From NCBI GenBank assembly GCA_964609495.1, contig CAZSTA010000131.1:1-10241 (forward strand): a stretch of 10,241 bases of DNA. The letters run 5' to 3'. The stretch is from CAZSTA01 sp964609495 [NCBI: uncultured bacterium]. GTDB taxonomy: Bacteria; CAZSTA01. Shown in pieces: positions 1 to 6,116 of this stretch; position 1 is the first letter of the stretch, and each line of letters opens with the position of its first letter. Both the position numbers and the translations under genes were made by a program. Under the pieces are notes generated by a model. It was not told the DNA's origin. It searched no databases and worked only from the letters and a program-made list of their open reading frames with translations.

Positions 1-761
1 CGATATTTCGTTCCCGCAACTAAAGAAGCGAGATCTAAGCTCAGCACCCTTCTGTTTCTAAGAAGCTCTGGCACCTCCATATTGACGATTCGTTGAGCCA
101 AGCCCTCAACGATAGCGGTCTTTCCTACCCCGGGTTCACCGATCAGACAGGGATTGTTCTTTGTTCGTCGGCTCAACACTTGCATCACTCGCTGGATCTC
201 ATTATGCCTACCTATCACCGGATCCAACTTATCCTCCCTAGAGAGCTGGGTTAGATCGCGACCAAATTCATCCAGATATGGGGTGCGACTAGCTTGCTTA
301 GTTTTCCTAGAGAAGGAGGCGCTATTGCTATCTCCCAGAAGCCGAACAGTATGTTCTCGCACCTTATCCAAAGTTACTCCTAGTCTGCTAAGAGATTGGG
401 ACGCTATCCCTTCCCCTTCCCGCACTAATCCCAACAAAATGTGCTCGGTGCCAACATAGTTATGACCTAGAGTGCGAGCTTCATCGAAGGATAGGTCCAG
501 AACTCTCTTAGCCTGCTCTGTAAAGGAGATCTCCCCTGGCCAAGAATTTCCCCTCCTGATAGAACTCTCCACCTGCTTCCTAACTTTATCCAGATTTGCT
601 CCTAGACTCTCTAATACTCTTACTGCTACTCCATTACCTTCTTTGATCAGCCCTAACAATAGATGTTCCGTACCTACATAATTATGGTTTAATCGTCGCG
701 CTTCCTCTTGAGCTAGAACGATGACCTTTCGGGCTCTTTGGGTATATCGACTAAAAGACAT
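1..761 (-). CDS. clpC: ClpC, AAA+ unfoldase of the Clp protease, N-terminal part (truncated by window edge)
   Basis: Hexameric ATP-driven unfoldase that feeds proteins to ClpP in the cytoplasm. The window shows the first 253 codons; the frame is open to base 1. Two tandem Clp_N repeats are visible, around residues 1-70 and 76-145, each with the hallmark N-Y-V-G-T-E-H followed by LLLGL or ILLGL (28-38, 101-112). A short linker leads to the first AAA+ domain: [10 protein letters not shown] at 180-189 and Walker A GEPGVGKT at 208-215. The sequence stops just after VAGTKY, where ClpC, ClpA and ClpB continue into the pore loop. The duplicated N domain with NYVGTEH motifs favours ClpC over ClpB or ClpA. 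The start is ATG at 761, with AAAGGAG about 8 nt upstream. No ctsR, mcsA or mcsB lies upstream, unlike the Firmicutes operon; the upstream neighbour is a Yip1-like gene. The M domain lies outside the window. Confidence 0.96.
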   Translation of the reverse strand, partial: MSFSRYTQRARKVIVLAQEEARRLNHNYVGTEHLLLGLIKEGNGVAVRVLESLGANLDKVRKQVESSIRRGNSWPGEISFTEQAKRVLDLSFDEARTLGHNYVGTEHILLGLVREGEGIASQSLSRLGVTLDKVREHTVRLLGDSNSASFSRKTKQASRTPYLDEFGRDLTQLSREDKLDPVIGRHNEIQRVMQVLSRRTKNNPCLIGEPGVGKTAIVEGLAQRIVNMEVPELLRNRRVLSLDLASLVAGTKY

Positions 762-782
762 GATATTCCACTCCTTTTCCGT

Positions 783-828
783 AACCCGACTTCGATAATT
801 AATAATTTCCTATCCTCAAAATCGGGTT
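783..828 (-). other. Potential stem-loop in the clpC leader
   Basis: AACCCGA (783-789) and TCGGGTT (822-828) are perfect 7-nt inverted repeats around a very AT-rich 32-nt loop, ending about 20 nt before the clpC start codon. It could fold in the mRNA leader. The long loop makes chance a real alternative. Confidence 0.22.
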
Positions 829-908
829 CTATAAACCATCTTTACTCGATCTAGCAGATTTCGACCTGGGCGATTGCTCATTACAAAAACTCTCGGAAAT
901 ATCACCCT

Positions 909-925
909 TATAAACCAGGTTTATA
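909..925. promoter_or_regulatory. Perfect palindrome in the clpC leader, possible operator
   Basis: TATAAACC-A-GGTTTATA, 8-bp arms around a single central base, lies roughly 35-50 nt downstream of the inferred clpC start point. The half-site TATAAACC recurs at 830-837. It does not match the CIRCE element or the CtsR heptad repeat as I know them. A repressor-binding role is inference from position and symmetry only. Confidence 0.4.
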
Positions 926-965
926 GCTTAACATTCATCTCGAAGTTTTTTTTTCGTTCACCTTT

Positions 966-995
966 ATTATAACCTTATATGCACTATTTTGTCAA
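966..995 (-). promoter_or_regulatory. Sigma-A-type promoter for clpC
   Basis: On the minus strand a perfect -35 TTGACA (990-995) and perfect -10 TATAAT (966-971) are separated by 18 bp. It begins 13 bp beyond the stop codon of the Yip1-like gene and points at clpC. The inferred start of transcription near 958 would give a leader of about 195 nt. Read-through from the sppA unit is also possible because I see no terminator before it. Confidence 0.82.
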
Positions 996-1008
996 CTGTT
1001 TTTTCACG

Positions 1009-1590
1009 TTAGAGGAAGTTAGCTGATATTAATAGGCTTAACACCACAGCATATAGTATGACTAATACTCCTAAGACGATCACTCCCAACCCGACTGAGG
1101 TTACTAAGGTAACTAAAGCTTGTCCACTAGAGAATAAATAGGTTTCCTTCAGAGCTAGAAGCACTAGCCATATAGACCATATAAATATGACCAGCCAGAA
1201 GGTATCATAGATCAATACCTCCAGATCTCCAAAGACGGAGGATAAAATAGTAATAGGAGCGATAAATATCTGAGGGATGAAACTCACCCCTAGAGTTATA
1301 AAGAGATTCAAGGAGGTGCCTTCCCCTCCCCAAGCCTCAGCAACAAAGTGAAGGATAGCGGCTCCTATAAACCATATTAATAGCAAGGTTATGAACTTAG
1401 CCAGAAGGCCGATAGTAAGAGATATTTGAACCGTAGGAAGATTAAGTTCCTGCTTAAATAGGGAGCCAACAGTCTGACTTAATAGAGCTAGTAGCACCAA
1501 AAACATCACCTTGAGAAATGATCTTTCCTCAGTAACTCGGCGCAGTGCTCGGGAGGGAGAAGTTAATGTCTCATAAACTAAGTCTAACAT
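1009..1590 (-). CDS. Yip1-family multi-spanning membrane protein
   Basis: A 193-residue, strongly hydrophobic protein with about five predicted membrane helices: roughly 26-44, 56-83, 93-116, 130-148 and 160-190. Two features recall the bacterial Yip1 domain family: the opening with a short amphipathic stretch containing T-S-P-S-R-A-L, and the glycine-rich loop G-G-E-G-T-S (88-93) before a helix with G-V-S-F-I-P-Q. The function of bacterial Yip1-like proteins is not established. Start ATG at 1590 has GGAGGC 5 nt upstream. It begins 13 bp after the sppA stop, so the two are probably co-transcribed and may act together at the membrane; that link is inference. The family call rests on general pattern, not on a search. 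Confidence 0.66.
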   Translation of the reverse strand: MLDLVYETLTSPSRALRRVTEERSFLKVMFLVLLALLSQTVGSLFKQELNLPTVQISLTIGLLAKFITLLLIWFIGAAILHFVAEAWGGEGTSLNLFITLGVSFIPQIFIAPITILSSVFGDLEVLIYDTFWLVIFIWSIWLVLLALKETYLFSSGQALVTLVTSVGLGVIVLGVLVILYAVVLSLLISANFL

Positions 1591-1603
1591 AATTGCCTCC
1601 TAG

Positions 1604-2557
1604 CTAAGGAGCATAACGATACTCAAGGGTGACTCCTTCGAGTTTCAGAGATGAGAGAGGTGAATAGTGAGTTTCCATCCGAAGCATATCAAATAGCCAA
1701 CGTAAATCCCACTCCTCAGGGAGCACATAAGGTTCTATCCCCGCCAGATCAGCCGCAAGTTGGACCGCTTCCTGATACCCTCCCAACTCATCTATTAACC
1801 CCTTCTCCTTCGCCTCTTCCCCAATGAAGATACGACCATCAGCTAATTCTCTGACTTTCTCCTCGTCCATACCGCGTCCATCTACTATAGCCTGGATGAA
1901 CTGATTATAGGTATTATCTATTATCCCTCGCAACATATCTTTCTCCTCATCCGTCATATCTCGATAAGGAGAGCCTATATCCTTAAATTCCCCACTTTTT
2001 ATAACCGTGGTTTCGATCCCGATCTTCTTATATAGCTCCTCGAATTTATTGAAGGTCATTATCACTCCAATGCTACCAGTCAAGGTCCCTGGATTAGCGA
2101 TGATCTTATCGGCAGCACAAGCGATATAATATCCACCCGAGGCCGCCATATCTCCCATAGAAGCTACTATTAACTTCCCCTTTTCCCGGGCCCTAAGGAT
2201 AGCTTCATATACCTCCTGAACAGCCGCAATCGTCCCTCCGGGGCTATCTATCCTCAGCACTATCGCCTTTACCCGAGAATCCTCCTCGGCTCGCTCCAAT
2301 CGTTTTATAATACTATCCGAACCAACGGTAATACCGAACAATCCCCTCTGATCTATCCCCCCAGCTATAGACCCATAGATACGAATCACCTTTATCCCTT
2401 CTTTGCCAGTTGGAAATATCTCCGTTCGAGATATCTCCCTAAGATAAGAAGGATATCTCGGAGCTTTCTCGGCTCGAGTGAAGATGAGATATATACCTGC
2501 TGATATAGATAGCAGACAGGAGGCTAATATTATTCCTGCCCATAATCTTCTTCCCAT
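1604..2557 (-). CDS. sppA: Signal peptide peptidase SppA (peptidase family S49)
   Basis: A membrane-anchored serine protease that degrades cleaved signal peptides and perhaps other membrane-associated peptides. The 317-residue length fits the short, single-domain Gram-positive/archaeal form, not the double-domain E. coli form. Residues 5-26 form one membrane anchor. The S49 core has D-S-P-G-G-T at 104-109, the nucleophile region M-A-A-S-G-G-Y-Y with Ser140, T-L-T-G-S-I-G at 158-164, and the general-base lysine in G-E-F-K-D, Lys192. The Ser-Lys spacing of 52 matches the B. subtilis SppA pair (Ser147/Lys199, from memory). L-A-S-C at 11-14 looks like a lipobox, but the hydrophobic stretch before it is short, so lipidation is only possible. 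Start ATG at 2557 follows GAGGAG by about 8 nt. It leads a two-gene unit with the Yip1-like gene. Confidence 0.93.
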   Translation of the reverse strand: MGRRLWAGIILASCLLSISAGIYLIFTRAEKAPRYPSYLREISRTEIFPTGKEGIKVIRIYGSIAGGIDQRGLFGITVGSDSIIKRLERAEEDSRVKAIVLRIDSPGGTIAAVQEVYEAILRAREKGKLIVASMGDMAASGGYYIACAADKIIANPGTLTGSIGVIMTFNKFEELYKKIGIETTVIKSGEFKDIGSPYRDMTDEEKDMLRGIIDNTYNQFIQAIVDGRGMDEEKVRELADGRIFIGEEAKEKGLIDELGGYQEAVQLAADLAGIEPYVLPEEWDLRWLFDMLRMETHYSPLSSLKLEGVTLEYRYAP

Positions 2558-2596
2558 TGCAGATCTCCTCTTAATCCTATCAGATTGTTCAATAAA

Positions 2597-2625
2597 ATTA
2601 TATCACTATTAACAGTTATTGTCAA
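2597..2625 (-). promoter_or_regulatory. Perfect-consensus sigma-A promoter for sppA
   Basis: On the minus strand TTGACA (2620-2625), a 17-bp spacer and TATAAT (2597-2602) match the consensus at all 12 positions with ideal spacing. The -10 box is about 40 nt from the sppA start codon. The spacer holds an imperfect dyad, ACTATTAACAGT at 2605-2616 (10 of 12 symmetric), which might be a repressor site. Without a repressor this promoter should be strong. Confidence 0.85.
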
Positions 2626-2648
2626 CCATTAGTGGATTAAAAATAGGG

Positions 2649-2847
2649 AAGTATGTAAAATTTCGTGCTAGTAGATTTTCACTAAGAAGTCAAGATATGA
2701 TTCTCCCCTCACCCTATCCCTCTCCCCTTGTGGGAGAGGGATAGGGTGAGATTGAACTAAAGCCCTTTAGTTCCCCCTCCCTCGATGGGAGGGGGGGAGG
2801 GTGATTTAAGGGAAGTTCAATTTCCCAGCACGGAGTTTTACATGCTT
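2649..2847. repeat. Nested inverted-repeat element between sppA and hisF (repeat copy A)
   Basis: This fills most of the 430-base gap between the divergent sppA and hisF genes. An outer inverted repeat pairs 2649-2669 with 2827-2847: 18 of 21 positions, and the three mismatches are all T for C, so G-U pairing is kept on one strand. Inside are three perfect hairpins in a row: 19-bp arms CTCACCCTATCCCTCTCCC at 2708-2726 with 2732-2750 (5-nt loop); GAACTAAAG at 2754-2762 with 2765-2773 (2-nt spacer); and CCCCCTCCC at 2773-2781 with 2787-2795. The core ends with GGGTGATT at 2799-2806. Related cores lie near 5892 and 7921. It resembles a small non-autonomous palindromic repeat; no gene is seen in it. 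Confidence 0.75.
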
Positions 2848-2909
2848 ACGCTCGATTACGTCGATCTTCCAGTTTCTATCCCTTAAACCTAGAATTTCTA
2901 ATATAATAG

Positions 2910-2938
2910 TTGATCTTTTTCCCTATTTATGTTATTAT
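2910..2938 (+). promoter_or_regulatory. Likely promoter for hisF-hisI
   Basis: TTGATC (2910-2915, 4 of 6), a 17-bp spacer and TATTAT (2933-2938, 5 of 6) sit about 50 bp before the hisF start codon. Two dyads overlap it: TATGTTAT/ATAACATA (2928-2935 with 2963-2970) and CTAGC-TAT-GCTAG (2939-2951), the latter centred on the expected transcription start near 2945. These look like an operator. A separate TATAAT at 2902-2907 has no matching -35. Confidence 0.6.
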
Positions 2939-2987
2939 CTAGCTATGCTAGTATTGACTCACATAACATAGTGAAGAGGATATAAAA

Positions 2988-3758
2988 ATGTTAGCTAAGC
3001 GTATAATCCCCTGTCTTGATGTTACCGCGGGAAGGGTAGTGAAAGGAACGAAGTTTTTGAACTTAAGAGATGCTGGTGATCCAGTTGAATTAGGAAAATT
3101 CTACGATGAACAAGGGGCAGATGAGCTAGTCTTTCTCGATATAACCGCCTCCTCTGATGCTCGAGGGATTATGTTGGATGTGGTGAGAAGAACATCGGAG
3201 ACCGTCTTTATCCCCTTCACTGTAGGAGGAGGGATCCGGACAGTCGAGGACTTCCGCCAGATATTGAAGGCGGGAGCAGATAAGATAGCGATCAACACCG
3301 CGGCGGTGCAGAATCCCCAGTTGATAAGCGAGGCGGCAAAGAGGTTCGGGAGCCAATGCGTGGTAGTACCTATCGATGCGAAGGGGCATCCCAATGAGCC
3401 CGATATGCCCCGCTGGGAGGTATATATTCACGGAGGGAGGACTCCTACTGGAATAGATGCCCTTGAGTGGGCAAAGAGGGCGGAGAGGCTAGGAGCAGGA
3501 GAGATACTTCTTACCAGTATGGATACGGACGGAACTAAGGAGGGATATGATATTCCGCTTACGAGAGCGATCTCCGAAGCCGTTCAGATCCCAGTTATCG
3601 CCTCTGGAGGAGCGGGGAAACCCGAACATCTATACGAGGTGTTAGTTGAGGGCAAAGCAGATGCAGTTCTAGCCGCCTCTATTCTGCACTACGAGGAGTA
3701 CACAATTGAATATCTGAAGAGATATCTAGCGGAAAAAGGAGTGAATGTTAGGTTATGA
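2988..3758 (+). CDS. hisF: Imidazole glycerol phosphate synthase, cyclase subunit HisF
   Basis: HisF uses ammonia passed from the glutaminase subunit HisH to convert PRFAR into imidazole glycerol phosphate and AICAR, in cytoplasmic histidine synthesis. The 256-residue length is standard for this (beta/alpha)8 barrel. Key elements are in place: catalytic Asp11 in I-P-C-L-D, V-V-K-G at 17-20, the phosphate-binding G-G-G at 80-82, I-N-T-A-A at 102-106, catalytic Asp130 in [13 protein letters not shown] at 181-188, and A-S-G-G-A-G at 205-210. The protein ends G-V-N-V-R-L. By memory it resembles Thermotoga maritima HisF over its full length. Residue 129 is proline where small residues are usual (A in T. 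maritima). Start ATG at 2988 follows GAGGA by about 8 nt. The stop overlaps the hisI start. HisH, its partner, is not in the window. Confidence 0.97.
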   Translation: MLAKRIIPCLDVTAGRVVKGTKFLNLRDAGDPVELGKFYDEQGADELVFLDITASSDARGIMLDVVRRTSETVFIPFTVGGGIRTVEDFRQILKAGADKIAINTAAVQNPQLISEAAKRFGSQCVVVPIDAKGHPNEPDMPRWEVYIHGGRTPTGIDALEWAKRAERLGAGEILLTSMDTDGTKEGYDIPLTRAISEAVQIPVIASGGAGKPEHLYEVLVEGKADAVLAASILHYEEYTIEYLKRYLAEKGVNVRL

Positions 3759-4141
3759 AAGCTATAGATGAGATATTCGCCAAGGAAAAGCTGGTACCAG
3801 CTATCGCCCAAGATTATGAGACTGGGGAGGTGCTGATGCTCGCTTATATGAATAAGCAATCCTTCGAGAAGATGCTGGAGATAGGAAAAGCTTGCTACTG
3901 GCGTCGCAGTACCAATAGGCTTTGGCTAAAAGGAGAAGAATCTGGGCACTTCCAAGCGGTGAAGGAGATATATGTTGACTGCGATCCCATCGATACCATC
4001 CTGATAAAAGTTCTTCAGAAGGGGGGAGCATGTCACACTGGATATAGGAGTTGTTTTTATCGGCGATTTAACTCCGAAGGAGAGTTCGAGGTAGTAGGGG
4101 AGAAGGTATTTGATGCTGAAGAAGTTTATGGAAAGAGATGA
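3755..4141 (+). CDS. hisI: Phosphoribosyl-AMP cyclohydrolase HisI
   Basis: HisI opens the adenine ring of phosphoribosyl-AMP, the step after HisE and two steps before HisF in histidine synthesis. At 128 residues it is the monofunctional form; there is no HisE domain fused behind it. Family signatures seen are V-P-A-I-A-Q-D-Y at 14-21, [17 protein letters not shown] at 49-65, and [11 protein letters not shown] at 91-101, which supplies Cys93, His94 and Cys100 for metal binding. The second metal loop reads D-C-D-P-I-D (75-80) where the family normally has D-C-D-x-D, so one residue is inserted. The ATG overlaps the hisF stop as ATGA, which implies translational coupling; no strong ribosome site of its own is seen. 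HisI and HisF are often neighbours in bacterial his operons. Confidence 0.95.
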   Translation: MKAIDEIFAKEKLVPAIAQDYETGEVLMLAYMNKQSFEKMLEIGKACYWRRSTNRLWLKGEESGHFQAVKEIYVDCDPIDTILIKVLQKGGACHTGYRSCFYRRFNSEGEFEVVGEKVFDAEEVYGKR

Positions 4142-4159
4142 TCAATAAAAAAACTCAGA

Positions 4160-4236
4160 TTTAGCAAGGAGGATATCGAGAAGGAGAAAAGTGAAACCAC
4201 TAATTTTATAATCGGCGAGCGAGGAAATTGCTAAAT
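4160..4236 (+). other. Inverted repeat downstream of hisI; description of the 4142-4456 gap
   Basis: ATTTAGCAA (4160-4168) and TTGCTAAAT (4228-4236) are perfect 9-nt inverted repeats around a 59-nt loop. No T-run follows closely, so it is not a convincing terminator. The rest of the 315-base gap between hisI and the binding-protein gene holds a purine-rich stretch, the promoter at 4279-4307 and an untranslated leader of about 143 nt. I see no gene of real length in it. Confidence 0.3.
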
Positions 4237-4278
4237 GAGAATGACTGAATTAGGGAAGATAAAAATTAGATTATTTTT

Positions 4279-4307
4279 TTGACAAAAATCAATCTCTATG
4301 ATATAAT
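4279..4307 (+). promoter_or_regulatory. Perfect-consensus promoter of the sugar ABC transporter genes, with a dyad on the -10 box
   Basis: TTGACA (4279-4284), 17 bp, TATAAT (4302-4307): all 12 consensus positions match. A palindrome TGATAT-A-ATATCA (4299-4311) is centred on the -10 box, and TATGAT/ATCATA (4297-4302 with 4316-4321) forms a second, overlapping dyad. Such placement would let a repressor block polymerase directly, which fits a sugar-inducible transporter. The repressor is not in the window; its existence is inference. Confidence 0.85.
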
Positions 4308-4442
4308 ATCACATAATCATATCGAAACAGATTCAAATTAGATCGGAGCTGGATATGAGCGTAAAAGGGAGGTGATATATAGCCAGATAGATGAGAAACT
4401 AGATGTTCAGAAGTGTATTTAAGATGTAATTTCAAAATTTAA

Positions 4443-4448
4443 AGGAGG
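4443..4448 (+). promoter_or_regulatory. Strong Shine-Dalgarno site deciding the GTG start of the binding-protein gene
   Basis: AGGAGG lies exactly 8 nt before GTG at 4457. No ATG in this frame is near, and the signal peptide begins M-R-K-V-V directly at this GTG, so the non-ATG start is well supported. Confidence 0.9.
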
Positions 4449-4456
4449 TTGAAGAA

Positions 4457-5737
4457 GTGAGAAAGGTTGTATTTTTGGTAGGAGTAACTTTGCTTATTTT
4501 GGCTCTGACCCTGAGCTCCGCCGCGGCTAAAACAAAGATAGTTTATTGGCATACCCATGGTGGTAAATATAAAGAGGTCACCGAAGCTATAGCCGCAAAG
4601 TTCTCGGAGATGAATCCTGATATCGAGGTGGAGCCAAAATTTGTGGCTTATGGAGGAGGTTTCCAATCCTATGATAAACTATTAGCTGCTATTGCTGCTG
4701 GCGATCCTCCTGATGTTTCCCACTTCGAGAGATCATTAGTAGTTGACTGGGTTGCGTCCAAAGCTTTTATGCCTCTAGACGATTATTTAACCGACGAGGA
4801 GAAATCGGGAGAGATGTTCCTCCCTGCCGCTTGGAGAGAGGTTGCTCTCTTTGATAAAGTTTGGGCGATGCCCTTTAATACCGATATTCGAGGATTCCTC
4901 TGGAACAAAGGGCTGTTCAAGAAAGCCGGGTTAGATCCTGATATCCCTCCCAAGACCCTAGAGGAATTGGATGCCTTTGCCGAGAAGACAACTAAGTATG
5001 ATGAGACTGGAAAGAAGGTCGAGGAGATCGGGTTTATCCCCTGGACTGGAAACTGGTACTTCCCTGCTTGGAGCTGGACCTTCGGAGGAAAGCTTTATGA
5101 TTATGATACCAGGAAAGCTACCTTCACCGATCCCGAGAATCTCGCCGCTCTGGAATGGATGGTCTCCTATGCAAAAAAATATGATATAGAGGTTGTAGCT
5201 AGCTTCAGCGCAGGATTTACGGGAGGAGTTAGTGATCCCTTCTTTATGGGCTTCTTGGCAATGGAGGCTAATGGTAACTGGCAGATAGGGAATATGAAAC
5301 AGTATGCTCCTGATATAGACTACGGAGTTGCTGAAGTTCCTCATCCTCCCGGAGGAACTAATGGGACTTGGTGCGGAGGTTTTTCGCATGTTGTTCCCAG
5401 AGGAGTAAAGCATCCTGACGAGGCCGCCAAGTTTGTCAGATGGATGGGAAGCAAAGAGGCTCAAATGATATGGTATAAAGAGTTAGTATCCACCCCAACT
5501 AATATCGAAGCTCTTAAAGAAGCCATAGAAATAGCTGAGCCTAAGGATAGGATCTTTATGGAGCAGTGGGAGATAGCTAATGGTCGTTATCCTCTCTGGA
5601 TGCACTTCTTCCTGGAATGCCTACCTATGGTGGAGAACGCTATTCACTTCAAGAAGACCCCCGAGCAAGCCCTTGCTGATACTCAGGCGATCGTCCAAAG
5701 AGGTTTGGATGAGCTCTTTGCTAGTATGGAAGAATAA
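4457..5737 (+). CDS. Extracellular solute-binding protein of a carbohydrate ABC importer (SBP family 1)
   Basis: Captures a sugar or sugar derivative outside the membrane and delivers it to the two permeases encoded downstream. The 426-residue length is usual for the UgpB/MalE-type cluster. An N-terminal signal peptide has R2-K3, a hydrophobic core at 4-20 and an A-A-A/K cleavage site after residue 24. There is no lipobox cysteine, so the mature protein should be free in a periplasm or held by other means. The mature part opens with I-V-Y-W-H, and has Y-D-K-L-L-A-A-I-A-A-G-D-P-P-D-V at 72-87, a hinge-region strand with N-T-D-I-R-G-F-L-W-N-K-G-L-F-K-K-A-G-L at 141-159, and P-P-K-T-L-E-E-L at 164-171, all typical of this family. 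Many aromatic residues (W197-W207 region) fit sugar stacking. The exact ligand cannot be read. It is followed by a stem-loop, then the permease genes. Confidence 0.93.
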   Translation: MRKVVFLVGVTLLILALTLSSAAAKTKIVYWHTHGGKYKEVTEAIAAKFSEMNPDIEVEPKFVAYGGGFQSYDKLLAAIAAGDPPDVSHFERSLVVDWVASKAFMPLDDYLTDEEKSGEMFLPAAWREVALFDKVWAMPFNTDIRGFLWNKGLFKKAGLDPDIPPKTLEELDAFAEKTTKYDETGKKVEEIGFIPWTGNWYFPAWSWTFGGKLYDYDTRKATFTDPENLAALEWMVSYAKKYDIEVVASFSAGFTGGVSDPFFMGFLAMEANGNWQIGNMKQYAPDIDYGVAEVPHPPGGTNGTWCGGFSHVVPRGVKHPDEAAKFVRWMGSKEAQMIWYKELVSTPTNIEALKEAIEIAEPKDRIFMEQWEIANGRYPLWMHFFLECLPMVENAIHFKKTPEQALADTQAIVQRGLDELFASMEE

Positions 5738-5754
5738 GGGGAAAGTAAATTATC

Positions 5755-5782
5755 AGTGGTTGCCGGCTCTCCGGCAACCACT
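5755..5782 (+). terminator. 12-bp perfect stem-loop after the binding-protein gene
   Basis: AGTGGTTGCCGG (5755-5766), loop CTCT, CCGGCAACCACT (5771-5782). The stem is perfect and GC-rich, 18 nt past the stop codon. Only a weak U-rich tail follows (ATATTAATCT), so it is more likely a partial terminator or an RNA-stabilising hairpin than a full stop. This is a common arrangement for making binding protein in excess over permeases. Confidence 0.72.
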
Positions 5783-5891
5783 ATATTAATCTCTATCGCT
5801 CTTGACCTCACTCCTTTCCGAGGGATAGGACGAGTTACCTTAAGTAATAATTGGTTATTCTTAGTTTTTCGCTAGTGAGTTCAAGGTATAT

Positions 5892-6047
5892 CCCCCTCAC
5901 CCTATCCCTCTCCCACGAGGGGAAAAAGGTAACTTTTTTAACCGTGAGTTCTATTTGAAGCAAAAAGTTACCTTTTAGGGAACATTGAGATAAGCTTGCT
6001 CTCTTTATTTCCCCTCCCTCGATGGGAGGGGTTAGGGGAGGGTGATT
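5892..6047. repeat. Palindromic intergenic repeat, copy B, with inner 15-bp inverted repeat
   Basis: The 379-base gap between the binding-protein and first permease genes is mostly this element. Its left end CTCACCCTATCCCTCTCCC (5896-5914) is identical over 19 bases to copy A. Its right end at 6009-6047 repeats the copy A right module: CCCCTCCC-TCGAT-GGGAGGGG followed by GGGAGGGTGATT. Between them is a different interior with AAAAGGTAACTTTTT (5924-5938) paired perfectly with 5962-5976 across 23 nt. On the minus strand a reading frame over the right end gives P-P-L-T-P-P-I-E-G-G-E, a peptide typical of mistranslated repeats of this kind, so I call no gene here. Bases 5783-5891 hold no clear feature. 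Confidence 0.8.
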
Positions 6048-6116
6048 ACTATACTTCGTATTAGAAACCACTTAAACTGGAAGTGAATAACCTCAACTGA
6101 GAGGAGAGAATATTTG

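Noticed and set aside
154-681. Two plus-strand open frames at the left edge
   Set aside because: They lie opposite clpC, whose Clp_N repeats and Walker A motif are unmistakable.
762-1008. CIRCE or CtsR operator upstream of clpC
   Set aside because: No TTAGCACTC-type inverted repeat or GTCAAA heptad tandem is present.
2704-2806. Rho-independent terminators or a CRISPR array in the repeat region
   Set aside because: The hairpins lack a T-run and the region lies between divergent genes, where no transcript needs ending. The units are palindromic and unevenly spaced, without direct repeats and spacers.
4235-4282. Fifteen-codon ORF ending inside the -35 box of the transporter promoter
   Set aside because: It has a plausible GAGG but no conserved feature; its end is made of the T-run before the promoter.
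4355-4375. Six-codon leader ORF (M-S-V-K-G-R) with GGAG upstream in the binding-protein leader
   Set aside because: Too short to distinguish from chance, with no attenuator-like stem-loops next to it.
4958-5464. Minus-strand open frame of 168 codons within the binding-protein gene
   Set aside because: Shadow of a well-recognised gene with no ribosome site or family features.
5835-6071. Minus-strand open frame of 78 codons in the gap before permease 1
   Set aside because: It is a translation of the palindromic repeat (P-P-L-T-P-P-I-E-G-G-E) and has no ribosome site; such frames are a known artefact.
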